From positions 3,053,088-3,117,087 of the forward strand of contig JADWOT020000001.1 in the NCBI GenBank assembly GCA_036345935.2: a stretch of 64,000 nucleotides of DNA, in the 5' to 3' direction. The notes under the pieces were generated by a model. The model saw nothing but the letters and a program-made list of their open reading frames with translations. It did no database searches and had not been told where the DNA came from. The position numbers and the translations under genes were made by a program. This DNA comes from Taenia hydatigena (Eukaryota > Platyhelminthes > Cestoda > Cyclophyllidea > Taeniidae). Shown here piece after piece: positions 42,301-52,700 of the stretch. Within the stretch, counting starts at the first letter, position 1; every line of letters begins with the position of its first letter.

Positions 42301-42535
42301 TTTGCCATGTAGACTGAACCTGACCTAGTTGCTGTTGTGATTTTTGGGTTTGGTGATGAGGCTGCTGTTGCTGCTGGGCTTGGTGGTGCCATTTATAGTC
42401 ACTGAAGGCTCCGTAGAGGCTCCCATAAATATTACCACAGCCGCTTCCACTCCCAGTGCCGCCAGAACCACCGGATCGATCGCTGCGACCGTCAGCTTCG
42501 TGGCATGAGCGAAGAGAACCCGGTGGATAGCTCAT
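15263..42535 (-). CDS. axin: Axin, Wnt-pathway scaffold (7 coding exons)
   Basis: Axin is the cytoplasmic scaffold that brings APC, GSK3, CK1 and beta-catenin together so that beta-catenin is phosphorylated and destroyed. Coding exons, read on the minus strand: 42535–41364, 35636–35472, 26878–26500, 22854–22475, 21138–20728, 19628–19425 and 15392–15263. Every junction keeps phase, giving 946 codons, close to vertebrate axins. In order I see an RGS domain (about residues 80–238), the post-RGS NPYHVSF/DSEHHSLSS block, a GSK3-binding helix (DPSGFARLLNERLQRV), a beta-catenin motif (ILEDHCSRIWDT) and a C-terminal DIX domain. The ATG at 42535 directly follows an in-frame TAA. The RGS domain carries a Ser/Ala-rich insertion. 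The end of exon 4 and the start of exon 5 are the least certain junctions; a stronger-looking donor at 22504 would break the frame. An additional exon in the long introns cannot be excluded. Confidence 0.93.
15393..19424. other. Axin intron 6 (inside the DIX domain)
   Basis: A 4.0-kb intron. It contains a GTGC tetranucleotide run (15714–15758), GCC/GCT-like runs near 16660 and 17200, and a few unsupported open frames on the plus strand. No exon was recognised. Confidence 0.75.
15714..15758. repeat. GTGC tetranucleotide microsatellite
   Basis: About eleven GTGC units with one ATGC variant, in axin intron 6. Confidence 0.85.
19425..19628 (-). CDS. axin: Axin exon 6: N-terminal half of DIX domain
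   Basis: The exon encodes a Gly-rich tract followed by LVVGYYLCDDPVPYR and ITLGQFKHLVPKKGLFR. This is the first half of the DIX domain, the head-to-tail polymerisation module that axin shares with Dishevelled. The acceptor is TTCTTTCAG and the donor GTGAGT; both phases fit. Confidence 0.95.
19860..19875. repeat. 16-bp palindrome copy 1
   Basis: GTCACATATACGTGAC, an imperfect palindrome in axin intron 5, flanked by GC-rich bases. Confidence 0.7.
20728..21138 (-). CDS. axin: Axin exon 5: beta-catenin-binding motif
   Basis: The key segment is SSIEAILEDHCSRIWDT, equivalent to the ILDEHVQRVLRTP helix that docks on the beta-catenin armadillo groove. After it come Ser/Gly/Thr-rich and acidic stretches, ending VNESQLVDITSMRLQAR across the GTGAGT donor at 20728. 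The acceptor at 21138 is chosen because the frame is closed by TAG and TGA a few codons upstream. Confidence 0.85.
21767..21782. repeat. 16-bp palindrome copy 2
   Basis: GTCACACACATGTGAC in axin intron 4. Confidence 0.7.
22475..22854 (-). CDS. axin: Axin exon 4: low-complexity linker
   Basis: The acceptor TTCTTCAG precedes VGNDEEGEGNPD. The product is acidic, then Ser/Thr-rich with a run of eight Thr, then RPWADRLLAAARVQHAQQ. No motif is recognised. It is assigned to axin because it lies on the same strand between the GSK3-binding and beta-catenin-binding exons and keeps phase with exon 3. Ending at 22475 (donor GTAGTC) keeps frame with exon 5. The donor at 22504 (CAG|GTTGGT) looks as good but would need another small exon. 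Confidence 0.65.
24354..24386. repeat. CA microsatellite
   Basis: About sixteen CA units in axin intron 3. Confidence 0.9.
25216..25231. repeat. 16-bp palindrome copy 3
   Basis: GTCACATATACGCGAC in axin intron 3, preceded by AGC and followed by GC as in other copies. Confidence 0.7.
26500..26878 (-). CDS. axin: Axin exon 3: GSK3-binding helix
   Basis: The exon encodes DEVRTRMHLSS, then Gly/Ala-rich sequence, then a predicted amphipathic helix DPSGFARLLNERLQRVVED followed by AAMERLERLMSE. This corresponds to the GSK3-interacting helix of human axin (around EPQKFAEELIHRLEAV). The donor is a consensus GAG|GTGAGT at 26500. The reading frame stays open past the donor but loses similarity there, so the splice is preferred. 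Confidence 0.88.
29640..30130. repeat. Degenerate tandem array of ~150-bp units with the palindrome
   Basis: Palindromes at 29719–29734, 29872–29887 and 30023–30038 are spaced 153 and 151 bp apart. The second, GTCACATATATGTGAC, is perfect. Shared flanks include a 5' CTAAG/CTTAAG element and, in the second and third units, a 3' AAAGGAAATGAAG element. A decayed fourth copy (GTCGCGTTTGAGCGAC) lies near 30102. Confidence 0.75.
32331..32358. repeat. AAG microsatellite
   Basis: About nine AAG units in axin intron 2. Confidence 0.85.
33778..33793. repeat. 16-bp palindrome copy 7
   Basis: GTCACATATGCGTGAC in axin intron 2. Confidence 0.7.
34113..34165. repeat. CA-rich microsatellite
   Basis: Two CA runs separated by GG/CG interruptions in axin intron 2. 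Confidence 0.85.
35472..35636 (-). CDS. axin: Axin exon 2: post-RGS linker
   Basis: This is a 165-nt exon between a TTTCCAG acceptor and a GTAAGT donor. It encodes NPYHVSFAPVSMQDSEHHSLSS and then SHIDG, which match the conserved stretch after the RGS domain of animal axins (NPYHV, SLSSDADT and SVDG in vertebrates). Its phase fits both neighbouring exons. Confidence 0.9.
36590..36870 (+). repeat. Dispersed repeat, copy 1 of an inverted pair
   Basis: Similar in reverse complement to 38470–38745. Translations of the two copies share QPYRxVVLCRGCIAG, which shows the similarity clearly. A GT run (36785–36804) lies inside. Probably a decayed mobile element of unknown type. Confidence 0.65.
38470..38745 (-). 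repeat. Dispersed repeat, copy 2 of an inverted pair
   Basis: Partner of 36590–36870 in opposite orientation, 1.6 kb away. The GT-run position is replaced here by a GTGT/CTCT-like tract. Confidence 0.65.
41364..42535 (-). CDS. axin: Axin exon 1: N-terminus and RGS domain
   Basis: The exon starts at ATG 42535 and ends at a consensus GTGAGT donor. Residues 1–75 are Ser/Gly- and Gln/His-rich. The RGS domain follows: WQKWAASFDALLSDGEGVAL begins it, LLDFWFAIQGF is the next helix and FLKSEAFITHIQ closes it. This is the APC-binding module of axins. A Ser/Ala/Pro-rich insertion (about residues 145–172) interrupts the domain. The tail is Pro/Gln-rich with several Cys pairs and no known motif. Confidence 0.95.
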
Positions 42536-44233
42536 TTAATACAATAATGGGTTAGCCTTAGCAAGTGGATTTGGGATCTACAAAGGAATTAAGGAAATCA
42601 AACAAGATTTTTAGATTAGAGAGGCTAACTTAAAATGCAACCTAACTTAGAGTGCAAGTAAGCAATGATAAGTTTGTCGATAAAAATACAATACCATAAA
42701 AGTCCACAAGGTGATACTTGATGGGAAGTAAATATTAGTGAATGTGTAACTGGCAATACAGTAGTAAAATTACTTAAGAAACGACATCGAATATTTTTGT
42801 TAAGATAAAAAGAAACAAGTACTCGGTCGAACTCATGATGATAAGATGCAAATACAAGAGAGAGATGCGACCAACCCACCTAACATGATGAGGCGAGTAT
42901 CCAACCAACGCGCCTAAACCCAGCTAGCAAGCGCTATTATACCGCTAAGGTCATCCGAGAAGCCTTGATTAATCAAAACAAATATAGAGGTAATTTATTT
43001 GGTACCTAAAATCAGAAAATACCTTTATAAAAAGTCAAACATATTACGAAACCATAATCCACAAAAAACCAACCTTGTCACAAATTCTTGGTCCTAGTCT
43101 CATTTATTCCCAAATAAGATGGGAGCAGTATGGAATGCTTTGTTCTATTGTTATAGAGCTACCTGAATATGTGCTTATTTAGAGGTATTAGTTTTCTAAA
43201 AGGTAAATTAATCTTACTGAGCAGATGTGAACTTGCAATCAGTCTACTTATTTTTACACAGACTTAATGGTATGAAGATCACGCCGACCATTATCCTGAC
43301 CCGCCACAGCGATAAATTGCAACAAGTCATATGAATGCAAGGGAAGATTTACTATAAAAGGCTGAACACGCTGTAGACATGGCTGGAGGGACATGCCATC
43401 TACGCACACTTAAGTGTCTGGGTAGTTCTGTGTACGGTTAAACAAAACATAAAATCACAATGAGGCTGTCTTCTACTCTTGAGCACTGCCGCTGATGTTA
43501 TTCTTGATGATCAGAGCGTATTCAACGCCCTAAAGACTAGAAAACACTTTTGACCCCATCAGCAGTCCACCTGGATGATCTCACCAAATATGCACGTTTA
43601 TCCCACTCACAAACCAAACTAGGGAAGGGAGGATTCGCCGATGAGTCGACCCTCCACAATGGACGTGCTTTGCGCCCTAATCGGCATTAACAATGAGCAA
43701 TTGCTCAATCAAAGCCAACGCTGGACCTGCCCTCGTCAGATTACCTTCCAGTGTACCTCAGCTACCCACCTGGACTTCATCCAGCCAGTGGAGACATCTG
43801 GAGGGGGATATCGGCCTCCCGCTCATTTACCACTGCCACTCAAGAACCGCAAGCAGATCCACTAACCCCCACTGCACCTTCAATCCGCAATTCGTCGACA
43901 AGCCAATGATAATTGGGCAAAAGGAGAATCGAGGGAGGCATGAAAGAAGAGCATAAGCAGATCACTTGCCACTTTACTCTTTATACACATTAAAAGGCGC
44001 AATATATGGAAGAGTAATAGTTAGAAGGAAAAAAACGAGCCCTAGACGGGAGGGAGAGAGGTACACGTCACTTTAAAAGAAAGAAACGATTTGGGGAGGG
44101 AGAGGAGGAGGGGCAAGATGGAGGCACGCGGAGGGGAAGAGGAGGGAGGATTATGATGTAATTTCTATAGTCAAATCGTGGAGTTGCAGCGTATTGTCGA
44201 CGGATGATGAAAGACGATTTTCTTCTACGAGAC
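42536..44233. other. Raptor–axin intergenic region
   Basis: This 1.7-kb stretch lies between the raptor stop and the axin ATG, so it must hold the raptor 3' end and the axin promoter and 5' UTR. A minus-strand AATAAA at about 43103–43108 is the clearest poly(A) candidate. No gene is supported. Confidence 0.5.
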
Positions 44234-46776
44234 TCATGATGTCGGTGGGAGACGAAATTTAAGAAGGTGAATCGACGTGTCACTCATCCCCACAGCGATC
44301 AGCGGCTGTTAAAAGGGAAACAACCGAAACGAAGGTGAAAGCTGGACTTTTAGCCAAGTCACCCTCACAGGCCTCTTCCCCATGGATCCACTACGATTAA
44401 GCAAATCAAAATCAAAAAGCGCCCCCACCCACAGCCCTTCCGCTCTAAATCACTCCAACCTTCTCCCTTCCACCTCAGAAGAACACAACCCCCTCCCCTT
44501 GGTTCTCATAGTCCCAATCTCCTCCTCGTCTCTGAATCGCTCAACATTTCAAAAATGACCCAACGGAGACACAACTCCACGCTGCACTGAAATGAAGAGA
44601 AAAAGTCGAGGGGAAAACACACTTCCTCTCACCTCGTAGGGATGTATCGCGATAGCGGTGGGAGAGAGATTCTGAGCCGTCTGGTAGGAGGCGATAACTC
44701 GGGCATCGTGGAGGCGAGCGACGCTGAATTGACGAAGGCCACCGTACGCTACTATGTGCGAGCGAGTGCAGGGCAACGAGACCTGTGGAAGAAGGATGGT
44801 GTCCACCAATTACGATGCGGAAATTCCCTCTCTCAAAACACCAATTGATAGCGAAGAAGGCCCACCTGAAGACATGCAGCTCTGACACTGCAACTTGGAG
44901 TAGCAGAAGGATAGGGAGCATCGCTATCAACGTTCCCTTCTGCAGGCGGCACAATTGATTGCCAAGTGGCGTTAGCTGCTGGCGACTCCAGTTGCCACGC
45001 GCTCAGGGAGCCCGAACTCGTCACGGCATAGAGCCGACGATCCGCCTGGTAGGGAGCAAACGCGAGATCCAACACACGTCCACCACCACAGACAGTCTCG
45101 AAGACAATTCTGTAGGGGAATGATATTTCCATAGTTAGCGGCCCTAGACCTCTCCAATTCAATGAGTGCTGCTTACGCCTTGTGGGAAGATAGCCGAGTA
45201 TCAAAGATCTTCACGCTCGAATCAGCGAACCCCGCAGCGAAGATGTGGTCGTTGTCATTCGCAGCACGAGCCAGCCGGGTGACTGGACAATCAGAGTGGG
45301 TAGCGAAGTCGGCCACACAGGCTTCGTGATCTGTGTCGAAGGTGCGCACAACTCGAACGTCCCCCGAGACGTGAAGGAGATGATGGAGGGAGCAGTCGCT
45401 CCAACTCGTTACCAGACCGACACCAGTCGTTCGGCGGGCGTGGATCAGGGGCACCTGGTTCTCGAAGGCCACCCTGGGGCGGAAGAGGAGACTCCAAATA
45501 TCATTTACCAAATATCATCCCAAATTCCCGAAAGATCTCACCAGGCAGTAAGGAGAACAGGAGTGGCTCCGTATTTCCCCTCGTAGTTGCGCCACACACG
45601 AATACATCCATCTCTGGAGGCGGTGAGGAGGAGGCTTTTCTCCTCCAACGTATTCAAAAGCTCCAGTGATGTCACCTGTGCCAAACTGAAAAGTGGAGTA
45701 GAAGTTTTTAACTTCCAAAGGACGCGTCTCCACTCCCCCTGTTGCCCAATGATGGGTATACCACTACCTCCATCCACTACAGAGCCTTGGAAGAAATGTG
45801 AGATGGAATGGAAATGGGACATTAAGTGTCCACACCATAGATGGTGTTGGAGCCTCATTCCACGCCTGGACACCACGGCAGCCAAAGGAGAGAAATAAGT
45901 CCGTTTAAAAAATCATCTCAACTGAATGGCGGCGTGGCTGTCAAGGTAACAAAGAGGGTGAATGTCTGGTTGATTAACTCGGTGAAGGGAGATGCTGCAA
46001 CAAGAGATGTGGAATACTTCCACACACTGAGGGAGTAGTCGACGTCACTTACTCATACAACTCCGTTAGCGCCCGTTGCCGCTTAATCGCTTCCATTAGC
46101 GCGTCAGGTACCGCCGATTGTCCTGTTGCTGCGTCTTCATCGTTCAGAGTTAGACGCCGCACCGCTTCCAACCTGTGCACATCCCACACACTCACCGCAT
46201 ACTCCTCGCCACTGGCCACGGCTTCCGCCACCAAAAGATGTGGTTTGTAGGGATGAAAACGGGCTACTGCTGCTGGACCTGCGGCAGTAACTCCTACGCC
46301 TGGCCGGAATACATGGAGCAGCTGCAGCTCCACGTTTATTCCCTCCTCTTTCTCCACTCCTTCAACTACCTCCGCATCTACAAAACATCGCCTGAGATGA
46401 GACGATACGGTTGTGGTGCAGAAGCGAACTGCATCCTCGGTGAGTCGATTAACATGGCGACAGTTGCGACGAGTTGGGGAGAGTGGGGAGGCGGCACGAG
46501 AAGCGCGATGCACGATGTGGCGCATACATCGACGAATCTCGTCGCGTTCTGGAATGAAGGAGGAAGAGGAGGAGGGAGTGGAAAGCTTCTGGCCCGTAGC
46601 AATGATGTGCCAGCGCTGACGACCTTCACACCGCGTAGCTGAATGTTTCTTAAAGTTAAGCAGGTGGTCAGAGAAGTCTTGGGCTTTGGGGTTGGCGGAG
46701 ATGGAGGAGAGATCGGTGAGATTTTGTGGACTCAGGGTTGGTGGGAGGGCGGGTGGATCCATGGAATGCGGTGGAG
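44234..46776 (-). CDS. rptor: Raptor exons 18–23: WD40 propeller
   Basis: Exon 18 starts with about 170 poorly conserved residues and enters the propeller at [16 protein letters not shown]. Exon 19 has [19 protein letters not shown]. Exon 20 has [18 protein letters not shown] and [17 protein letters not shown]. Exon 21 has [20 protein letters not shown]. Exon 22 has [20 protein letters not shown]. The terminal 72-nt exon encodes [17 protein letters not shown], aligning with the human LAVGSNDYYISVYSV end. Introns here are short (67–83 nt between exons 19–22). Confidence 0.93.
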
Positions 46777-49700
46777 CTAGGAGTTGGAGAGAGGAATTTC
46801 TAAGTTGTTAACTCAGCAAATGAAACCTTTAAAGGCATTATCATTTAAGAAAACCAATTCAATGAGGTTGTTTTACTTCGACAAGATAGTTGAATCGCGT
46901 TTGTCGAGATTCGTAGCCAGTTCCAAGTCTGCCCCTCCACTATCAAAGCTGATAGCCAATGTGCATTCCATTCAGTTCAGTCCAGTCCAGTTCAAGATGG
47001 TAGGACGGAAAACTGTGATAGTAGTGTGCGTGTGCCGCTATGTAACAGTCTGTGGTGATAAGCGAAGGCTTCCCCCAACCATGACGCCAAACTTGAACTA
47101 GTGGATACTCACCCTTGTCTAAAGCGAAACCCAACCACAGTAAGGCAAATTGCGTTATACCACACTAAGATACGGCGCGATGATGGCAGGATCGGTCTCT
47201 CAGCGGCAATGCATTTGAGCGGTGTCAGCATAGTCGACCGACTGCCTGGCCATGGTGGTTTAGTTCCCACCTCATAGCCCATGGTGTCGGCATTCATTGC
47301 ACGAAGCAAGCATCGTATCAGTGCGTGGAACGCCCGCCTAGACGCCTAACCACGAGTATATGTAGACCGTGAATGTAGACCGTCACCACCGTGAATGTAA
47401 CACGACGAGGGCCTGTGGAAAGTGGACGCACACTGAGTGTCTGAGTAGATTTCTGCCCTCCCTCCTCCTCAAATCAGTGAGGTGTGAAAAGGGCTTTACT
47501 AGCATGAGACAGTTTAGCCGCATTGACAGAGCTATCTACAGAAGAGGTGCTTTCGAGGTAGCTGGAGAGCGGTATACAATAACCAATCATCGTGTCACTC
47601 TAAGATTGACTTACTCTTGCCAAGGGATTGTTGAATTTGCAGAGCATCGGGATACTTGTGAAGGAGGGGTTGACTGAACCACTGCGAACACCACTGAAAG
47701 AACTCCGTCTGGACGTTCATCACGCCAGTGTTGTCTGTTGATCCCTGCTAAGGAGAAATACAGGTCGAATGCACGTTGAAATGCTTCAAAAGAAGGCATC
47801 AAAACTGCGGTATTGCAGATGGGACAGAGGAGTGAACGATGGGGAGTTCTACTCCAACGGTACAGAATGGAGTCTGGATCGACTGTTGGGGGTGAATAGC
47901 TAAATATGTCACTCAAGCCGTCTGCAAGACAGTTCAGATTGACCTCCCATCAAGGTAGGATGATTCCTACTCTGCGAACAAAACGGTAAATAGAAGTAGC
48001 AACACGGGTGTGTCAATGCCTAGAAGTGCTATTTGAACAAACAAACGTACAGCACTATCCAATCCAGCGTACTGCCTTCGTCGGGAAATTTGCTGTGCCG
48101 TGATGACTGTTGGCGGCTGTTGCTGCGGTGATGGGCTGTAAAATGAGACACATAAACAGGGCATAACGTTCATTTAGACGGATATATGCGCTACCTCAGT
48201 CTCCTGCGATTCAACCTCCACGACAGCGATGCAGATGCCCCAGCCCTTCTGTTCACTAAATAGCAACACTACCTCCAGACTGGCAAGCTGAGGGCCTATA
48301 CCTAGCCCGAGTACGCAGTGTTGTCAAAATCAGTGTTTAACAACTCTGACCAGCAAAGCGTCAACGAGGACTACATCGGTGGCAGCGCGGTATGATGGAC
48401 CTGACACACTCTCCTTCCAATACGAAAAATCTGGCCGCCTTCCTTAGTGCTTCAGAGGTTCGATGCCATGGATTCACGACAGAGAAACCAATAAGAAATT
48501 ACCAAATAACGCATCAAACATCCTCCAGGCCAAATGCCCCCCCACACAGAGTAACTTCATTCACTGGTCTAGCAAAGACAGGTAACAGCGAAGGAAAAAC
48601 AGGGAAACATGATTTACCACCAAACACAAAAAGTTAATGGAACGCCTAGCCAAGGCTAGCACTCACGCTGGTGTCTTCACTTGCCCTTCAGCCAAGCTGC
48701 TACTTCCATCACCGGTGCTGGGAGTTGGTGGATCGCGAAGGAAGAGGCGTCCGCCCACCACTGTGACCTCGCTATCTACATTATGCTATACACAAAAAAA
48801 GAGGAAGGGTAACAACAAACAGCCCCGAAGTGGAGGAAGGATGCGGTGAGGATTTTTTGAACTCACTCGTCGAATTAGCTGAAATGGAAGAAAAGAGGAG
48901 CCGATTACCATAGACGAGAAGTAAAACGAGACGCATACATAAAAGCAGTTTGTTGGATACCTTCAATTTCGCGAGCTTCTCGCTCTATATGGATTTGGTT
49001 TAGCATCATGGGTGTACATTATCCTACTCATTTCGCCTCTGCATTCATGAGAACCTTCCCACTGGATTCACGAAGCCCCTCACAATTTTTTATCAAGAAT
49101 GGTTTAGCACCCCAGTTAGTGGAGAACATTGGAACGAACCAACAGGCGAGACATCACGGGACACCATAAGGTCAGGACAAAGCTAACACTGGTGGTAGCT
49201 GCGAGATGACCTCTAGGTCACGTGACTATGAGGTGAATGTGCACTAGTGGACCGAGAAATGCGCCTAGTCGCAGACTACAGAAATCAACTGTGAGAAGGG
49301 TGACATTGACATGTGCTTAAATGGGGTTAGAGCCAAAGAGAAGAATTAGAAGCACATTTTAGAGCGCGCCAAGCCCTCTGGTGCATTTTTATCTCAGCGT
49401 TTGTCGAATACCTCAAAAGTATCTCCGACCGCTTCTCCCATCACTTTTGTGGGCAGAATAAGGTAGGTGAATGCTCGTACGCATGCAGACCTGGACTCGA
49501 ACTGAGCGTGAGGTGGCTGCCAGGGCGAGCACGCATGCGTGTTGACCGTACCCTGGCTCAAGGCGGCCAGTCGAAGCAATCGAGACTAGCGGACAGCACC
49601 ACTTATGACCTGGCAGGACTGAACGTGACTCAGCTCAAATGTTGACCACAGACGAGAGTGACGTAAAGCCTAGCTATGACCCGGGTGGTAAGTGAACCCG

Positions 49701-52700
49701 ACTCACCTCTTGAACGATGTAGAAGAGGATTATTCTGGCTAGTTTCGCAACGGAGGGATGGGGATCGGTGGCAAGAATGAGAATTGTGTCCCAGAGTTGG
49801 GCAAAAATGCCTCCGGGTACGTTCGGCTCAAAATCTGCGCGAAAAGAGGGAGATAAAGAGCACATTAAACCCACCATATGCGTAGCAAGCCTCCTAACAT
49901 GGCTCATTTTTGGTGATGATCGCTTCAAATTATCACACTCTCTCGACAAGACACAAGGTAGCTACAAATCCCATCTTGACTCAACATCCTGTCGACAAAA
50001 GAGAACAACTGTTTCATTTCCATCTCCGTCTTACCATCCTACCATGCAACAGTCCATTTCACCCCCAATTTCATTGTCCGACGTCAGGAAAAGGTGATAC
50101 CCACTACTCGGAGGGGTAGCAATATAGAAAAATTTTCTCCATACAAATTCTAACGACTGGCGTTTGGCCTAGAGCACGTGAATAAGCTAGATTGCGGCCC
50201 TCTAAACACGCCGTGCCTCCTGGAGATGAAGTGGCTCGCATCCCAGAAGTGTGGGACAGTGAATAGGTCAAAGTGAAGGAATTAAGAGTTTCATCCATCC
50301 ATCGACCATCCACTTAGTCGTCCCGACTTTGTCAGTTGATGCCACCGTCTACAAACTGTTTCACTGTTCAAGTCCTTGGAGAGGTAATTTTGAAGTGATT
50401 CCTAGGTGGCACCACTTCTGAACAGTACGATCTGCCACAGCATCTCCTTTAAACAAAAACAGTTTTAAGGAGAAGCTTCCGAGACATTGGAAAAGAGCTC
50501 AAACTTCATTCTTAAGATGGGCAAGCTAGGAGCATATGAGGTTCGGTCCATACCCCAATGAAAATAGCCACCTATCACTCCTATATGGTAGTGAATAAAG
50601 CTGCTTCTAGAATAGCATATCTTCAAGCGGTAGTTGACCCACCTTCAAGGAAAGTCGGTATCGAATTCAGATCTTCTGCGCCGTCAGAGACATCCGAAGG
50701 AAAGACAACAGAGCCAGTCTCACTGACTGAGGTGCGCTGAAGGTCCTTTTGGCTGCGAGAACGCGAGGATCGACTGAATCGAGAGAGGCTTAGCTCCGCC
50801 ATTCCACGAAGCAGGGAGGCAGCACTAGAGGGGGATCCGATGGGACTACTGACTGTAAAAGAGGTGAAGACGGAAACCAAGATAGACTTCAATTCTTTTA
50901 AGTGAAAAAGCATGAAAGCGAGATGGATTATGCCTGGATGAAGGGGGAACGTTCTTCAGAGGACTGAGACGTTAGGATTTCTTCGAGATGGTATTCAAGA
51001 GAGGGCTTACTTTATGTATTCAACAAGACAAAGGTTCTCAGACATTAGGAATTTTGGAGACGTGTCGTTCAAGACTTAGACCCAGTTAATGAAAAACGTA
51101 AATAAAGGCTTCCAATAAAACAATGGAAAAATAAAACGAACCGGTCCGAGGACGATCGGAATTAGTAATGGCGGCAACCGTGGGGTTTGACTTGGCAGGA
51201 GCAGTTCGAAGACTTCGAAAGATGATGCGATAGCAGAGATGGGCCTGTTCCACCATCTGCGGCTCGCATTGCAGCACAAGGCTACGAAGGGCAACCACCA
51301 CTTCACAGCGAACCAGGGGAGAAGGATCGCGGGTTCGCTCGACCAAACGAATGCCCACTTGGTGGCTAAGCTGCAGAATTGTTCGGTCATTCATCCATCT
51401 GCCTAACCCCACTCATCATTTTCAGGAGCTAAAAAGGACCCGTCGACTCACCATATCAGCCTCATGGGAACTCTTTTTCCCTTCCTCGACCGACTGATCA
51501 ATCAGTGTCCCCAACGCAAACACCGCCGCCGCTCTCACGACTGGATCAGCATCACGGAGCCTGGGAAAAATAGCCGTCTCCATTGCCCTCCCACCTTCCG
51601 CCCTCACTGCCAACCACCGGGCTGCGTCACAATGCATCCACACTCTCCCTAGTGCCAGTAGCAACCATACTTTCAGGTGATCAAAATTATGTCCATCTCG
51701 CGTCGCTTCTGCAGCCGCAACAGCTGACACACGAGTCAACTCCTCTGCCGCAATATGGATGAAGGAAACGGGCTTGGAGGAGTAGTAGACCTCCTGGAAC
51801 AGCACATCCGGAGCCCCCGTCTCACCCCTGACCAACATTTTCGTCAACGCAAAAGCAGCCATGGTTCTTACAAGGGGTGACAGGCTAGCATCATCCTGTA
51901 GGCACGCCACAAAGTACCGATAACCTGACTCGCGAATACCCTCGTGCCGGCTAAAATCAATCTGTGCGGAGCTAATAATCTTGCCCCAAATAAAGACTAG
52001 ATGAGGCTTCACCTCGAGCACATTGGAATGAAAGAGTCGGACGATGTAAGGGAGGATGCCCACGGTGATGCAGTGCGACACCGCCCATGAGCCAAGGTCG
52101 AGGAACTCGGAAAGAAGTTGGAGAGCGCGGATGCGATGAGTCTGAGAGAGGAGGACTTGGAGGAGGATGGGAAGTTGGATGGCAGACTGGCGCTGACAGT
52201 AGGCAGTATGATTGGAGGAGGCTTGATGCAGCCACGCCTGAAAAGCGGTCATTTGGGAGGTGAAGAAGGAAGCTGGACGGTAATCAGGTGGGGATGGGTC
52301 ATGCACTAGGGGCAGAGGGGTAGGGCCGATCACAGGAGCAGCGCGGGGCTGAGCACAACGCGCGAGAAGGGAGGCGGCGGAGATAGGAGGACGAGAAGGT
52401 TTAGGCCTAGTGATACCGTCACTACCACCAGCTGCTGCGTTGAGATCTGTTCGGAGGGAGCGCATGGACGCGAGACCAGGACACGGCGATTGATGGGAGA
52501 CCTCTGGGGGAGAACTCACCGGTGGAGGCCGGTGAGTTTGTTGCTGGGAATGAAGTAAGTGGAGCGTCGAGAAAATAGTTTGCAACAAGAGGAATTGATG
52601 CGTGGAATGGTGGACAAGCGCAATAATCGAATCGATGGAAGAACAATTGAACAAGACTTATGGAAGTACAAATGGATTCAGGGCGTCCACACATTCACAA